From positions 310,001 through 374,000 of the forward strand of contig NZ_VFOM01000001.1 of the NCBI RefSeq assembly GCF_006716125.1: a DNA stretch of 64,000 bases, in the 5' to 3' direction. Under the pieces are notes generated by a model that did not search any database, had not been told where the DNA came from, and was given only the letters and a program-made list of their open reading frames with translations. This stretch comes from Homoserinimonas aerilata. GTDB lineage: Bacteria; Actinomycetota; Actinomycetes; Actinomycetales; Microbacteriaceae. Of this stretch, positions 36,075-45,606 are shown piece by piece (the first letter of the stretch is position 1; each line of letters begins with the position of its first letter). Made by a program: the position numbers and the translations under genes.

Positions 36075-36110
36075 CTGGTTGAGGAGGCGCGCCAGCGCCG
36101 TCTCGAAACC
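36075..36110. repeat. Dispersed palindromic repeat, type B, single copy
   Basis: CTGGTTGAGGAGGCGCGCCA followed by GCGCCGTCTCGAAACC, with inner GGCGCGCC symmetry. It lies between converging genes and matches the array at 39941-40113 in its outer parts. Confidence 0.8.
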
Positions 36111-36136
36111 CAACCCGCGTGCAACCCCACTCACCC

Positions 36137-36871
36137 TTATGGCGTGCGCCGCCGCAGTGTCGCCGCCCCGAGCGCGATGGCGCCGACGCAGAACGCGCCG
36201 ATGATGAGCAGTTTCATGCCGATGTATTCGGCGTCGTGGTCGTCGCGCGCGACGGCGTTGAGCGCGTCGATCGCGTGTGAGAGCGGAAGCCAGTCGCTTA
36301 TGGCGTGCAGCACGTCGGGCATCTGGTCGCGCGGCAGCAGCACCCCTCCGAGCAGGATCTGCGGAAACACGAATGCCGGCATGAACTGCACGACCTGGAA
36401 TTCGGTGCGGGCGAATGCGCTCGCCAGAAGGCCGAGGGTCGTTCCCAGGATGGCGTCGACGACGGCGATGGCCAGAAGCATCCAGAGCGATCCTTCTATC
36501 TGCAGCCCGCACACCCAGACGGCGAAGGAGACTGTGACGGCGGCCTGCACGACGGCGACGAGGCTGAAGGCGATCGCGTAGCCGAGGATGAAGTCGAGTT
36601 TGCCCATGGGCAGGGTCAGCAGGCGTTCGAGCGTGCCGGAGCGGCGTTCGCGCAGCGTGGTGATGCTGGTGATCACGAACATGAGGATGAAGGGGAACAG
36701 CGCGATGAGTGCCGGCCCGATCGTGTCGAACACGGGGGTGTCGTCGAAGACCCAGGCGAGCAGCCCGATGAGCACGCTCGGCATGAGCATCAGCAGCATG
36801 ATGCTGCGCGGGTCGTGTCGAAGCTGTGCGAGCACGCGGCCTGTGGTGGCGAGGGTCAGCCGGATGCTCAT
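36137..36871 (-). CDS. ABC-2 type transporter permease
   Basis: Membrane subunit of an exporter, 244 residues with six hydrophobic segments. The conserved RERRSGTLERLLTLPMGKLDFILGY region (here split: RERRSGTLERLL, LPMGKLDFILGY) and PQILLGGVLLPRDQMP are typical of ABC-2 permeases of the DrrB/YhhJ kind. The ATG at 36871 overlaps the ATPase stop by four bases. Together they would pump out a drug, lipid or peptide; the substrate cannot be read. Confidence 0.9.
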   Translation of the reverse strand: MSIRLTLATTGRVLAQLRHDPRSIMLLMLMPSVLIGLLAWVFDDTPVFDTIGPALIALFPFILMFVITSITTLRERRSGTLERLLTLPMGKLDFILGYAIAFSLVAVVQAAVTVSFAVWVCGLQIEGSLWMLLAIAVVDAILGTTLGLLASAFARTEFQVVQFMPAFVFPQILLGGVLLPRDQMPDVLHAISDWLPLSHAIDALNAVARDDHDAEYIGMKLLIIGAFCVGAIALGAATLRRRTP

Positions 36872-37668
36872 GGCGCCTCCTTCGCGCGATGCTGCGGATG
36901 CCCATGGCTGGCATGGCCGGGCGCTTGCTGCTCGTCCGCCGCGGCGATGAGCTTGAGGAAGGCCTCCTCGGCGTCTTCTGCCCCTGTGGCCGCGAGCAGC
37001 CCGTCGGGGGTGTCGTCGGTGAGCACTTCTCCTTCGCGCAGCAGCAGGAGGCGGTCGCAGCGGGTGGCCTCGTCCATGACGTGGCTGGAGACGAGCACGG
37101 TGACGCCGTCGCGGGCGAGGGTGTGGAACAGGCCCCACAGTTGCACGCGGAGCACGGGGTCGAGGCCGACGGTGGGTTCGTCGAGCACGAGCAGTTCTGG
37201 TGCGCCGAGGAGGGCGGCGGCGAGTGAGACGCGGCTGCGTTGGCCGCCGGAGAGTGATCCGGTGAGCTGTCTGGCCTGGGGGCGCAGTTCGACGGCGTCG
37301 AGCACCCTGTCGACGTCGCCGCGCGGTGCTCCGACGACGGACGCGAAGTAGGCGAGGTTCTGGCGCACGGTGATGTCGTCGTATTGGCTGGGTGATTGGG
37401 TGACGTAGCCGACGCGGCGGCGCAGAGCGGCACTGCCGGCGGGCAGACCGAGAACGTCGATGGTTCCGGTCACGCCGAGCTGTACACCCATGATGCTGCG
37501 CATGAGGGTGGTCTTGCCGCTGCCGCTGGGCCCGAGCAGGCCGACGAGCCGCCCGCGCGGCACGAGCACGTCGACGCCGTGCAGCACCTCGGAGTGGCCG
37601 CGTTTCACACGGAGGCCGCGGATGTCGATGGTCGCCGTCTCCGCGGTGCCCGGTGACGTGTTCGTCAT
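36868..37668 (-). CDS. ABC transporter ATP-binding protein
   Basis: Cytoplasmic ATPase of the exporter, 266 residues. Walker A GPSGSGKTTL, Q-loop YVTQSPSQYDD, signature LSGGQRSRVSLAAALL, Walker B LLVLDEPTVGLDP and the switch His in VLVSSHVMDEATRCD are all present. The C-terminus carries a His-rich stretch (HASHGHPQHRAK). I chose the ATG at 37668 (MTNTSPGTAET) over the longer frame from 37749, which extends into promoter-like AT-rich sequence. First gene of a two-gene leftward operon, divergent from lemA. Confidence 0.93.
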   Translation of the reverse strand: MTNTSPGTAETATIDIRGLRVKRGHSEVLHGVDVLVPRGRLVGLLGPSGSGKTTLMRSIMGVQLGVTGTIDVLGLPAGSAALRRRVGYVTQSPSQYDDITVRQNLAYFASVVGAPRGDVDRVLDAVELRPQARQLTGSLSGGQRSRVSLAAALLGAPELLVLDEPTVGLDPVLRVQLWGLFHTLARDGVTVLVSSHVMDEATRCDRLLLLREGEVLTDDTPDGLLAATGAEDAEEAFLKLIAAADEQQAPGHASHGHPQHRAKEAP

Positions 37669-37859
37669 GTGATGAAGTATTCGCCTTTCGGGGTGATTGC
37701 GCACTATCGCTCTCGGCTTTCGCACGGCCACCCCGCATCCGATTCCCATCGACTCCTCAGCAGCCTTGGCTATAGTTGTTCCCGGTGCAGCAGCACTGTC
37801 CGCGCCTCACCCGGTCAAGCGACGCGGCGCGGGGGAGCACAGCACATGAGGAGCAACAG

Positions 37860-38426
37860 ATGGAATTCCTGATCGTCATCGGCATCATCGTCCTGCTGGC
37901 CGTGATCGTCGGTATCTACCTGTGGTCCACCTACAACGGTCTTGTGACGCTGAATGTGCGCGTCGACGAGGCGTGGAGCGACATCACGGTGCAGCTCAAG
38001 CGGCGTGCCGACCTCATCCCGAACCTCATCGAGACGGTGAAGGGCTATGCGGCCCATGAGAAGGGCGTGTTCGAGGCGGTCACGAAGGCGCGCGCAGAGT
38101 CGCTCAGCGCGGGCAGCCCGGCCGAGGCGGCTGTCGCCGAGAACCACATGCAGTCGGCGCTCAAGAGCATCTTCGCGGTCGCCGAGGCGTACCCGCAGCT
38201 TCAGGCGAGCCAGAACTACCTGCAGTTGCAGGGCGAGCTTGTCGACACCGAAGACAAGATCCAGGCCAGCCGTCGCTTCTACAACGGTGGCGTGCGCGAG
38301 CTGAACACGAAGATCAAGATCTTCCCGAACACGCTCTTCGTGCGCGGGCTCGGCTTCAGTGAGCGCGAGTTCTTCGAGGTCTCCGACTCGGCGGCCATCG
38401 CCGAGCCGCCGCGCGTCCAGTTCTGA
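37860..38426 (+). CDS. lemA: LemA family protein
   Basis: Protein of 188 residues with one N-terminal membrane helix (FLIVIGIIVLLAVIVGIYLW) and a helical domain outside or along the membrane. WSTYNGLVTLNVRVDEAWSD, LKRRADLIPNLIETVKGYA and REFFEVSDSAAIAEPPRVQF are strong LemA hallmarks; length is typical. Function is unclear; LemA is repeatedly found with HtpX proteases, as here (23 bases between genes). The ATG at 37860 follows GAGGAGCAAC. Confidence 0.93.
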   Translation: MEFLIVIGIIVLLAVIVGIYLWSTYNGLVTLNVRVDEAWSDITVQLKRRADLIPNLIETVKGYAAHEKGVFEAVTKARAESLSAGSPAEAAVAENHMQSALKSIFAVAEAYPQLQASQNYLQLQGELVDTEDKIQASRRFYNGGVRELNTKIKIFPNTLFVRGLGFSEREFFEVSDSAAIAEPPRVQF

Positions 38427-38449
38427 TCTCGCAGCAGTAGCGGGGTCAC

Positions 38450-39340
38450 ATGTACAGGGCGATAGCGAAGAACAAACGAAACACAGTCTTCATCATCCTG
38501 CTGTTCCTGATCATCATCGCGGGTCTCGGCTTCGTGGCGAGCTACATCTGGGGCGGCGGCAGCTGGGGCATCTTCATCGGCACGATAGTGGGCTCGCTCA
38601 TCTACGTGGCGATCCAGTACTTCGCTGCGAGCAGCCAGGCGGTCGCACTCGCCGGCGGGCGGCAGATCACGAAGGCGGATGACCCGAGGCTGTACCGCAC
38701 GGTCGAGAATCTGGCGATCACGAACGGCATGCCGATGCCGAAGGTGTACATCATCGACGACCCCGCGCCGAACGCCTTCGCGACGGGCCGCGACCCCGAC
38801 CATGCGATCGTGGCGGCGACGACGGGCCTGCTCGCGATCATGGACAACGCCGAACTTGAGGGCGTGATGGCGCACGAGTTGGGTCACGTCAAGAACTACG
38901 ACATCCGCGTCTCGACGATCGTGTTCGGCCTGGTCGTCGCGATCGGCTTCATCGCTGACATCCTGCTGCGTATGTCGTTCTTCGGCGGCGGCAACCGCAA
39001 CAACAACAACGGCGGCAACCCGATCATGCTCATCCTGGGGCTCGCGGCGATGATCATCGCGCCGCTCGCGGCCTCGCTCGTGCAGGCCGCGGTGTCGCGT
39101 GAGCGCGAATATCTGGCGGATGCGACGGGTGCGATGACGACGCGGCACCCGGATGCGCTCGCGAGCGCCCTGCAGAAGCTGGGCGAGTACGGCCGCCCCA
39201 TGAAGCGACAGAACACGTCGATGGCGCACCTGTGGATCAGTAACCCGGCCAAGCCGAGCGCCATGAGCCGCCTCTTCTCGACGCATCCGCCGCTGGAGGA
39301 GCGCATCGCCCGCCTCGGCAGGATCGGCACGAGCTTCTAG
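38450..39340 (+). CDS. htpX: M48 family membrane metalloprotease, HtpX-like
   Basis: Zinc protease of 296 residues for membrane-protein quality control. Two N-terminal helices (residues 13-55) precede the catalytic HELGH in VMAHELGHVKNYDIRVST near residue 145, two further helices follow, and the third ligand Glu is in SREREYLADATGAM. A short Asn-rich linker (NRNNNNGGN) lies between helix and domain. It forms an operon with lemA. Substrate unknown; the family degrades misfolded membrane proteins. Confidence 0.93.
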   Translation: MYRAIAKNKRNTVFIILLFLIIIAGLGFVASYIWGGGSWGIFIGTIVGSLIYVAIQYFAASSQAVALAGGRQITKADDPRLYRTVENLAITNGMPMPKVYIIDDPAPNAFATGRDPDHAIVAATTGLLAIMDNAELEGVMAHELGHVKNYDIRVSTIVFGLVVAIGFIADILLRMSFFGGGNRNNNNGGNPIMLILGLAAMIIAPLAASLVQAAVSREREYLADATGAMTTRHPDALASALQKLGEYGRPMKRQNTSMAHLWISNPAKPSAMSRLFSTHPPLEERIARLGRIGTSF

Positions 39341-39466
39341 CGGTTTCGCTTCTGGCTGAAGCCTCGTGGCTGGGAGCCCGCTGAGTGATTCCTCCGCAGC
39401 ACGCGGCTAGCGTGGTGTGTGCATGCGCTGCGGCACACCGCCGCGACGCGGAGGGAGAGAATCACG

Positions 39467-39931
39467 ATGAAGGCATCGAAGAAACTGTCCGACAGCCTGC
39501 AGGCCGTGCTGGTCGATCTGATCGAGCTGGGCATCCAGGGCAAGCAGGCGCACTGGAATGTGGTCGGCAAGAACTTCAGGGACATGCATCTGCAGCTCGA
39601 CGAGATCATCGCGGTCGCCCGCAGCTCGTCCGACACGGTGGCCGAGCGGATGCGCGCCCTCCACGCCCTGCCGGATGGCCGTTCTGAGACGGTCACCAAG
39701 ACGACGACGCTGCCGAAGTTCCCGGATGACCAGGTCGACACCTCGACGGTGACGAACCTGGTGACGGAGCGGCTGGAGGCTGCTGCTGCGACCTGCCGTC
39801 GCGTGCATGACGATGTCGATGAGGCCGACCCGACGAGTGCGGACATCCTTCATGCGATCATCGAGCAGCTCGAGCAGTACGCCTGGATGGTCAGCGCGGA
39901 GAACCAGAAGCCGCGCAAGCGCACCCCCTGA
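39467..39931 (+). CDS. dps: Dps-family DNA-binding/ferroxidase protein
   Basis: Mini-ferritin of 154 residues that oxidises Fe(II) with peroxide and protects DNA. The intersubunit ferroxidase ligands are visible: His in GKQAHWNVVG, His/Asp/Glu in FRDMHLQLDEIIAVA. The C-terminal tail is basic (NQKPRKRTP), suitable for DNA binding. The ATG at 39467 follows GGAGGGAGAG. It is monocistronic, ahead of a repeat array. Together with the ferritin at 18713 it gives the window two iron-storage proteins. Confidence 0.92.
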   Translation: MKASKKLSDSLQAVLVDLIELGIQGKQAHWNVVGKNFRDMHLQLDEIIAVARSSSDTVAERMRALHALPDGRSETVTKTTTLPKFPDDQVDTSTVTNLVTERLEAAAATCRRVHDDVDEADPTSADILHAIIEQLEQYAWMVSAENQKPRKRTP

Positions 39932-39940
39932 CGCCACCCG

Positions 39941-40113
39941 CTGGTTGAGGAGCGAGGAACGAGCGTCTCGAAACCCGGTGGGTTGAGGGGCACGAAGTGC
40001 CGTCTCGAAACCTGCTGCGATCGGCCTGGGTTTCGAGACGACCTCGTTCCTCGGTCCCTCAACCCGCGGGTGATTTCGCTGGTTGAGGAGCGAGGAACGA
40101 GCGTCTCGAAACC
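39941..40113. repeat. Array of four dispersed palindromic repeats, type B
   Basis: Two identical 35-base copies (39941-39975 and 40079-40113; CTGGTTGAGGAGCGAGGAAC then GAGCGTCTCGAAACC) flank a shorter direct variant (39978-40012, inner GGCACGAAGTGCC) and an inverted copy (40028-40065). Together they can fold into large alternative stems. They fill the gap between the converging dps and AlkX-like genes. Confidence 0.9.
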
Positions 40114-40129
40114 TCGTCCGCGAGTAACC

Positions 40130-41410
<1,281 letters not shown>

Positions 41411-41477
41411 TGTTCGAGACTACTGAGCGCCGCCGACATCCGTGCCCCCGGCATCCGCATCGATACGGGCGCATCGA

Positions 41478-41499
41478 GTTCACCTTCCGTTCACCGGGG
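41478..41499 (+). promoter_or_regulatory. PHO box-like direct repeat upstream of the ABC importer
   Basis: GTTCACCTTCC (41478-41488) is followed directly by GTTCACCGGGG (41489-41499): two 11-base direct-repeat units with the GTTCACC core that PhoP binds in Streptomyces. It lies 107 bases upstream of the importer start; a GAGGC/GCCTC hairpin follows at 41516-41533. It suggests induction on phosphate starvation. Confidence 0.6.
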
Positions 41500-41605
41500 T
41501 GCCGCCACCAGTACAGAGGCGAGTTCTAGCCTCGGCGGAGGCCCACCCGGTTACCCACTGTTCGCACACAGCGCGAGCGGCCGGCGACGCCCATAGAGGA
41601 GTCCT

Positions 41606-42733
41606 GTGAACACGTCACGCACATTCAAGAAGGGTCTTGCGACTGTCGCCCTGATCTCGGCGGCCGCCATCACGCTCAGCGGTTGCGCAAGCACTGAGGC
41701 GAACGCCTCGGATGCTGCCGCCGCCACCAGCGCGGCTGACCTCGGGGGCCTCGACGCCCTCATCGAGGCGGCGAAGGCGGAGGGTGAGCTCAACGTCATC
41801 GCGCTTCCCGAGAACTGGGCCAACTACGGCAAGATCATTGCCGCGTTCGAGAAGAAGTACGGCATCACCGTGAACTCGGCCGACCCGGATGTCTCGAGCG
41901 CCGAGGAGATCCAGGCCGCCGAGAACCTCAAGGGCCAGGACACTGCCCCTGACGTGTTCGACCTCGGCAGCGCTGTCGCCCTCGACAGCCTCGACCACTT
42001 CGCGCCGTACCAGGTCGAGACGTGGGATGACATCCCGGCCGATTACAAGGAGTCGACGGGTCTCTGGGTCTACGACTACACGGGCCTCATGTCGATCGGC
42101 TATGACGCGGGTGCCGTCTCGGCTCCGACGAGCATCGATGACCTGCTGGGCGCCGAGTACAAGGGCAAGGTCGCGATCAACGGCGACCCCACCCAGGCTG
42201 GTGCAGCTGCGGCGGCCGTCAACCTGGTCGCGCTGCAGAACGGCGGCTCGGCGGATGACATCCAGTCCGGCATCGATTTCTTCGCCGAGCTGAACGCGGC
42301 CGGCAACTTCCTGCCGCTCGACCCGACCCCGGCGACGATCGCCTCCGGCGAGACGCCTGTCGTCTTCGACTGGAGCTACAACAACCTCGCCGAGGCGGAG
42401 GCCAACAAGGGCCAGCGCGACTGGAAGGTCACCGTGCTCCCCGGCGTCGCCGTCGGCAGCTACTACAACCAGGCCATCAACAAGGATGCCCCGCACCCGG
42501 CGGCCGCCCGCCTGTGGCAGGAGTTCATCTTCTCGGATGAGGCGCAGAACCTGTACCTCGCCGCCGGCGCCTACCCGGTCCGCCTTGCGGCCATGGTCGA
42601 GGTCGGAACCGTCGATGAGAAGGCGCTGAAGGCTGTCGGTGAGGCTCCTGCCGACATGGTGCAGTTCACGGGCGCGCAGACGGAGGCGGCTTCGGCTCTC
42701 CTCGCCGAGAAGTGGGCTGCGGCGGTCAACTGA
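41606..42733 (+). CDS. ABC transporter substrate-binding lipoprotein (PotD/PhnS-like)
   Basis: Extracytoplasmic binding lipoprotein of 375 residues. Signal peptide KKGLATVALISAAAITLSGC with lipobox LSGC, lipidated at about Cys28; then a type II binding fold (LNVIALPENWANYGKIIAAFEKKYG; APDVFDLGS; FDWSYNNLAEAE). It resembles binding proteins for spermidine/putrescine, thiamine or 2-aminoethylphosphonate. The PHO-box-like repeat upstream favours a phosphorus compound such as 2-aminoethylphosphonate; this is inference. GTG start after AGAGGAG. First gene of a complete four-gene importer. Confidence 0.85.
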   Translation: MNTSRTFKKGLATVALISAAAITLSGCASTEANASDAAAATSAADLGGLDALIEAAKAEGELNVIALPENWANYGKIIAAFEKKYGITVNSADPDVSSAEEIQAAENLKGQDTAPDVFDLGSAVALDSLDHFAPYQVETWDDIPADYKESTGLWVYDYTGLMSIGYDAGAVSAPTSIDDLLGAEYKGKVAINGDPTQAGAAAAAVNLVALQNGGSADDIQSGIDFFAELNAAGNFLPLDPTPATIASGETPVVFDWSYNNLAEAEANKGQRDWKVTVLPGVAVGSYYNQAINKDAPHPAAARLWQEFIFSDEAQNLYLAAGAYPVRLAAMVEVGTVDEKALKAVGEAPADMVQFTGAQTEAASALLAEKWAAAVN

Positions 42734-42758
42734 CAGTCTGCGGCGACGGCATCCGTTC

Positions 42759-43628
42759 ATGACGACTGCTGCTCCGGCACGGCGTTCGGGGTGGGCCCTT
42801 CTCGGGCTCGCCCCGTTCGCGGTGTACGTTCTGCTCTTCCTTGCCATCCCCACCGTGTTGGCCCTGGCGACGGGCTTCTTCGATGGGGAGGGTCTCTTCA
42901 CCCTCGACAACATCATTGCGCTGGGCAGCCCGGTCATCCTTGACACCTTCGTGAGCTCGTTCTGGGTGTCGGCGGTGACTGCCATCATCGGCGCCGTCGT
43001 GGGTGCCCTCGTCTGTTACGCGCTGTTGGCGGCCCGACCCGATGGCCTGCTTCGCACCGTCGTCGATGGACTGAGCGGTGTGCTGGCCCAGTTCGGCGGC
43101 GTCATGCTCGCCTTCGCCTTCATCGCGGCGATCGGCACGCAGGGCCTCGTCACGCGGTGGCTGATGGATGCCTTCGGTATCGATATCTTCGAGAACGGCG
43201 TCTGGCTGTACCAGGTTCCGGGCCTCCTGCCGGTGTACATCTACTTTCAGGTGCCGCTCATGGTGATCACGTTCATGCCGGCGATGGAGGGCCTCAAGCC
43301 GCAGTGGGCGGAGGCCACAGCCACGCTCGGCGGCACCCGGTTCAGTTTCTGGGCGCGCATCGCCGCCCCCATCCTGGCCCCCTCCTTCTTCGGCAGCCTG
43401 CTGCTGTTGTTCGCGAACGCGTTCTCCTCCTACGCCACGGCGGCCGCCCTCATCAGCCAGGGTTCGCAGATCGTGCCGTTGCAGATCCGCGGTGCGCTCA
43501 TCAGCGAGACGGTGCTGGGGCGCGAGAACATGGCCGGTGCGCTCGCGCTCGGCATGATCATCGTGATGATCGTGGTCATGGTCGGCTATTCGCTGTTGCA
43601 GCGACGCACCGAGCGGTGGCAGCGGTGA
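42759..43628 (+). CDS. ABC transporter permease (PotB/PhnU-like)
   Basis: Permease of 289 residues with six helices, starting WALLGLAPFAVYVLLFLAIP. The cytoplasmic coupling loop reads EATATLGGTRFSFWARIAAP near residue 190. The ATG at 42759 lies 25 bases past the binding-protein gene; the next permease overlaps by four bases. Forms the channel with that second permease. Confidence 0.9.
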   Translation: MTTAAPARRSGWALLGLAPFAVYVLLFLAIPTVLALATGFFDGEGLFTLDNIIALGSPVILDTFVSSFWVSAVTAIIGAVVGALVCYALLAARPDGLLRTVVDGLSGVLAQFGGVMLAFAFIAAIGTQGLVTRWLMDAFGIDIFENGVWLYQVPGLLPVYIYFQVPLMVITFMPAMEGLKPQWAEATATLGGTRFSFWARIAAPILAPSFFGSLLLLFANAFSSYATAAALISQGSQIVPLQIRGALISETVLGRENMAGALALGMIIVMIVVMVGYSLLQRRTERWQR

Positions 43629-44437
43629 GCGGCCGGCCGGTGTCGGCGGCTCCATCCCGACTGACCCGCACGATCATCCTCGTCGTCGTCGGGCTGGTCT
43701 TCGCGATCCCGATCGTGGCCATGCTCGAGTTCACGCTCCGCGCGGGGCTCGACGGCGGCTACGATCTGCGCCATTGGCTCGACGTGATCGACCCCGAGAA
43801 CGAGCGCAGGTATCGCGTGCTGTTCACGGGCATCCTGAACTCGCTCGTCCTTGCGCTCGTGACGGTGGGCATCGTCGTGCTGCTGCTCGTGCCGACGATG
43901 GTGCTCGTCACGCTGCGCTTCCCCAAGCTGGTGCGCCCGCTCGAGCTGCTGTGCCTCGTGCCGATCACGGTGCCGGCGATCGTGCTGGTGGTGGGCCTCG
44001 CGCCCGTCTATGCGGTCGTGTCGCGCGTGTTCGGCAGCTCTGCCTGGACTCTCGCCTTCGCCTACGGCATCACCGTGCTGCCCTATGCGTACCGGGCGGT
44101 GCAGTCCAATCTGGGCGCCGTCGACGTCACGACGCTCAGCGAGGCGGCCCGCTCGCTCGGCGCCGGCTGGGGAACCGTTCTCGTGCGCGTCATCGTGCCG
44201 AACATCCGTCGCGGCATCCTGTCGGCATCCGTCATCTCGGTCGCCGTCGTGCTCGGCGAGTTCACGATCGCGTCGCTGCTGAACCGTCTCAACCTGCAGA
44301 CGGCGCTCGTGCAGGTGTCGCGCACCGACGCCTACGTCGCCACGATCTTCGCCCTGCTCGCGCTCGCCTTCGCGTTCGTGCTGCTCTTCGCCATCGGTCG
44401 CGGGGGAGCCTCGCGCCGCGCCAGGAAGGACCCATGA
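43625..44437 (+). CDS. ABC transporter permease (PotC/PhnV-like)
   Basis: Second permease, 270 residues, six helices. The GTG at 43625 (MSGRPVSAAPSRLTRTIIL) overlaps the preceding stop (GTGA). The coupling loop reads EAARSLGAGWGTVLVRVIVP near residue 180. Its stop overlaps the ATPase start (ATGA at 44434-44437). Both permeases have different sequences from the sugar importer at 4943-6744, in line with a different substrate class. Confidence 0.9.
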   Translation: MSGRPVSAAPSRLTRTIILVVVGLVFAIPIVAMLEFTLRAGLDGGYDLRHWLDVIDPENERRYRVLFTGILNSLVLALVTVGIVVLLLVPTMVLVTLRFPKLVRPLELLCLVPITVPAIVLVVGLAPVYAVVSRVFGSSAWTLAFAYGITVLPYAYRAVQSNLGAVDVTTLSEAARSLGAGWGTVLVRVIVPNIRRGILSASVISVAVVLGEFTIASLLNRLNLQTALVQVSRTDAYVATIFALLALAFAFVLLFAIGRGGASRRARKDP

Positions 44438-45528
44438 CCATGCCAGCATCCTCACCCGCGGAGGCGCCCACGCTCGTCTCGCAGGGAACCCGTGTGGAAC
44501 TCCGCGACGTCGTCAAGGACTATTCGGGGCATCGCGCGCTCGCGGGCGTGAACCTCACGCTCGAACCGGGCGAGTTCGTCGCCCTGCTGGGCCCGTCCGG
44601 CTGCGGCAAGACCACGGCGCTGCGCAGTGTCGCCGGCCTCGAGAGCCTCACCTCGGGCAGCATCCTGCTCGACGGCGTCGACGTGGCGGGCCTGCCCACG
44701 AACAGGCGCGACATCGGCATGGTGTTCCAGTCGTATTCGCTGTTCCCACATCTGACGGTCGTCGAGAACATCGAATTCGGGCTCCGGATGCGCAGGGTCG
44801 CCGCCGCAGAACGCCTCGAGAGGGCGCACGAATCGCTCGCCCTCGTCGGGCTCGGGCACCTCGGCTCCCGGTACGCGCACCAGCTCTCCGGAGGGCAGCA
44901 GCAGCGCGTGGCGCTGGCCCGTGCCCTCGTGACGAAGCCGCGCGTGCTGCTGCTCGACGAGCCGCTCTCGGCGCTGGATGCGAAGGTGCGGGTGCAGCTG
45001 CGCGACGAGATCAAGCGAATCCAGGGTGAGCTGGGCATCACAACCCTCTTCGTCACCCACGACCAGGAGGAGGCGCTCGCCGTCGCCGACCGGGTCGCCG
45101 TGATGCGCGAGGGCGACATCGAGCAGATCGGCACGCCGGAGCAGCTCTACACGACCCCGGCTTCGTCATTCGTGGCCGAGTTCGTGGGGCTGAGCAACCG
45201 GGTCGCGGCGCGCGCCGAGTCGGGGCGGGTCACGGCGCACGGCCAGTGGTTCGAACAGCTGGGTGAGCCGCTGCCCGACGGGCCGGTCACGGCGTACATC
45301 CGTCCGGAGGACGTGCTCATCGAGCAGAGCGGCATCGGGGAGGATGCTTCGGGCGAGCCGGCCACGGTCGTCGCCAGCAGCTTCCTCGGCTCTCTGCGTC
45401 GCACGCAGCTGCGCCTCGCAGACGGCTCGCTGCTGTCGGCCCAGCACGGCGTCGACATCGTGCCGCAGCCCGGCGATGCCGTGCGCGTGCGCTTCCTGGG
45501 CAGGCCGGTGGCCGCATCCGCCGCCTGA
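44434..45528 (+). CDS. ABC transporter ATP-binding protein (PotA/PhnT-like)
   Basis: ATPase of 364 residues that powers the importer. Walker A LGPSGCGKTTALRSVAGLES, Q-loop GMVFQSYSLFPHLTV, signature LSGGQQQRVALARAL, Walker B VLLLDEPLSALDAK and switch His in TLFVTHDQEEALAVADRVAV are intact. A C-terminal TOBE domain (about residues 270-360) is present, as in PotA, FbpC and PhnT. The ATG at 44434 overlaps the permease stop. Unlike the sugar importer, this operon carries its own ATPase. Confidence 0.93.
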   Translation: MTMPASSPAEAPTLVSQGTRVELRDVVKDYSGHRALAGVNLTLEPGEFVALLGPSGCGKTTALRSVAGLESLTSGSILLDGVDVAGLPTNRRDIGMVFQSYSLFPHLTVVENIEFGLRMRRVAAAERLERAHESLALVGLGHLGSRYAHQLSGGQQQRVALARALVTKPRVLLLDEPLSALDAKVRVQLRDEIKRIQGELGITTLFVTHDQEEALAVADRVAVMREGDIEQIGTPEQLYTTPASSFVAEFVGLSNRVAARAESGRVTAHGQWFEQLGEPLPDGPVTAYIRPEDVLIEQSGIGEDASGEPATVVASSFLGSLRRTQLRLADGSLLSAQHGVDIVPQPGDAVRVRFLGRPVAASAA

Positions 45529-45606
45529 TCTCGGGCGAGAGAGCACAAGGATTCCACCTTCGGCATATAGTACGAACGCCCAGGGATGCGCATTTAGACT
45601 GAGTCG

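Noticed and set aside
39941-40113. Insertion sequence remnant
   Set aside because: No transposase fragment, no target duplications that I can see; the units are short palindromes.
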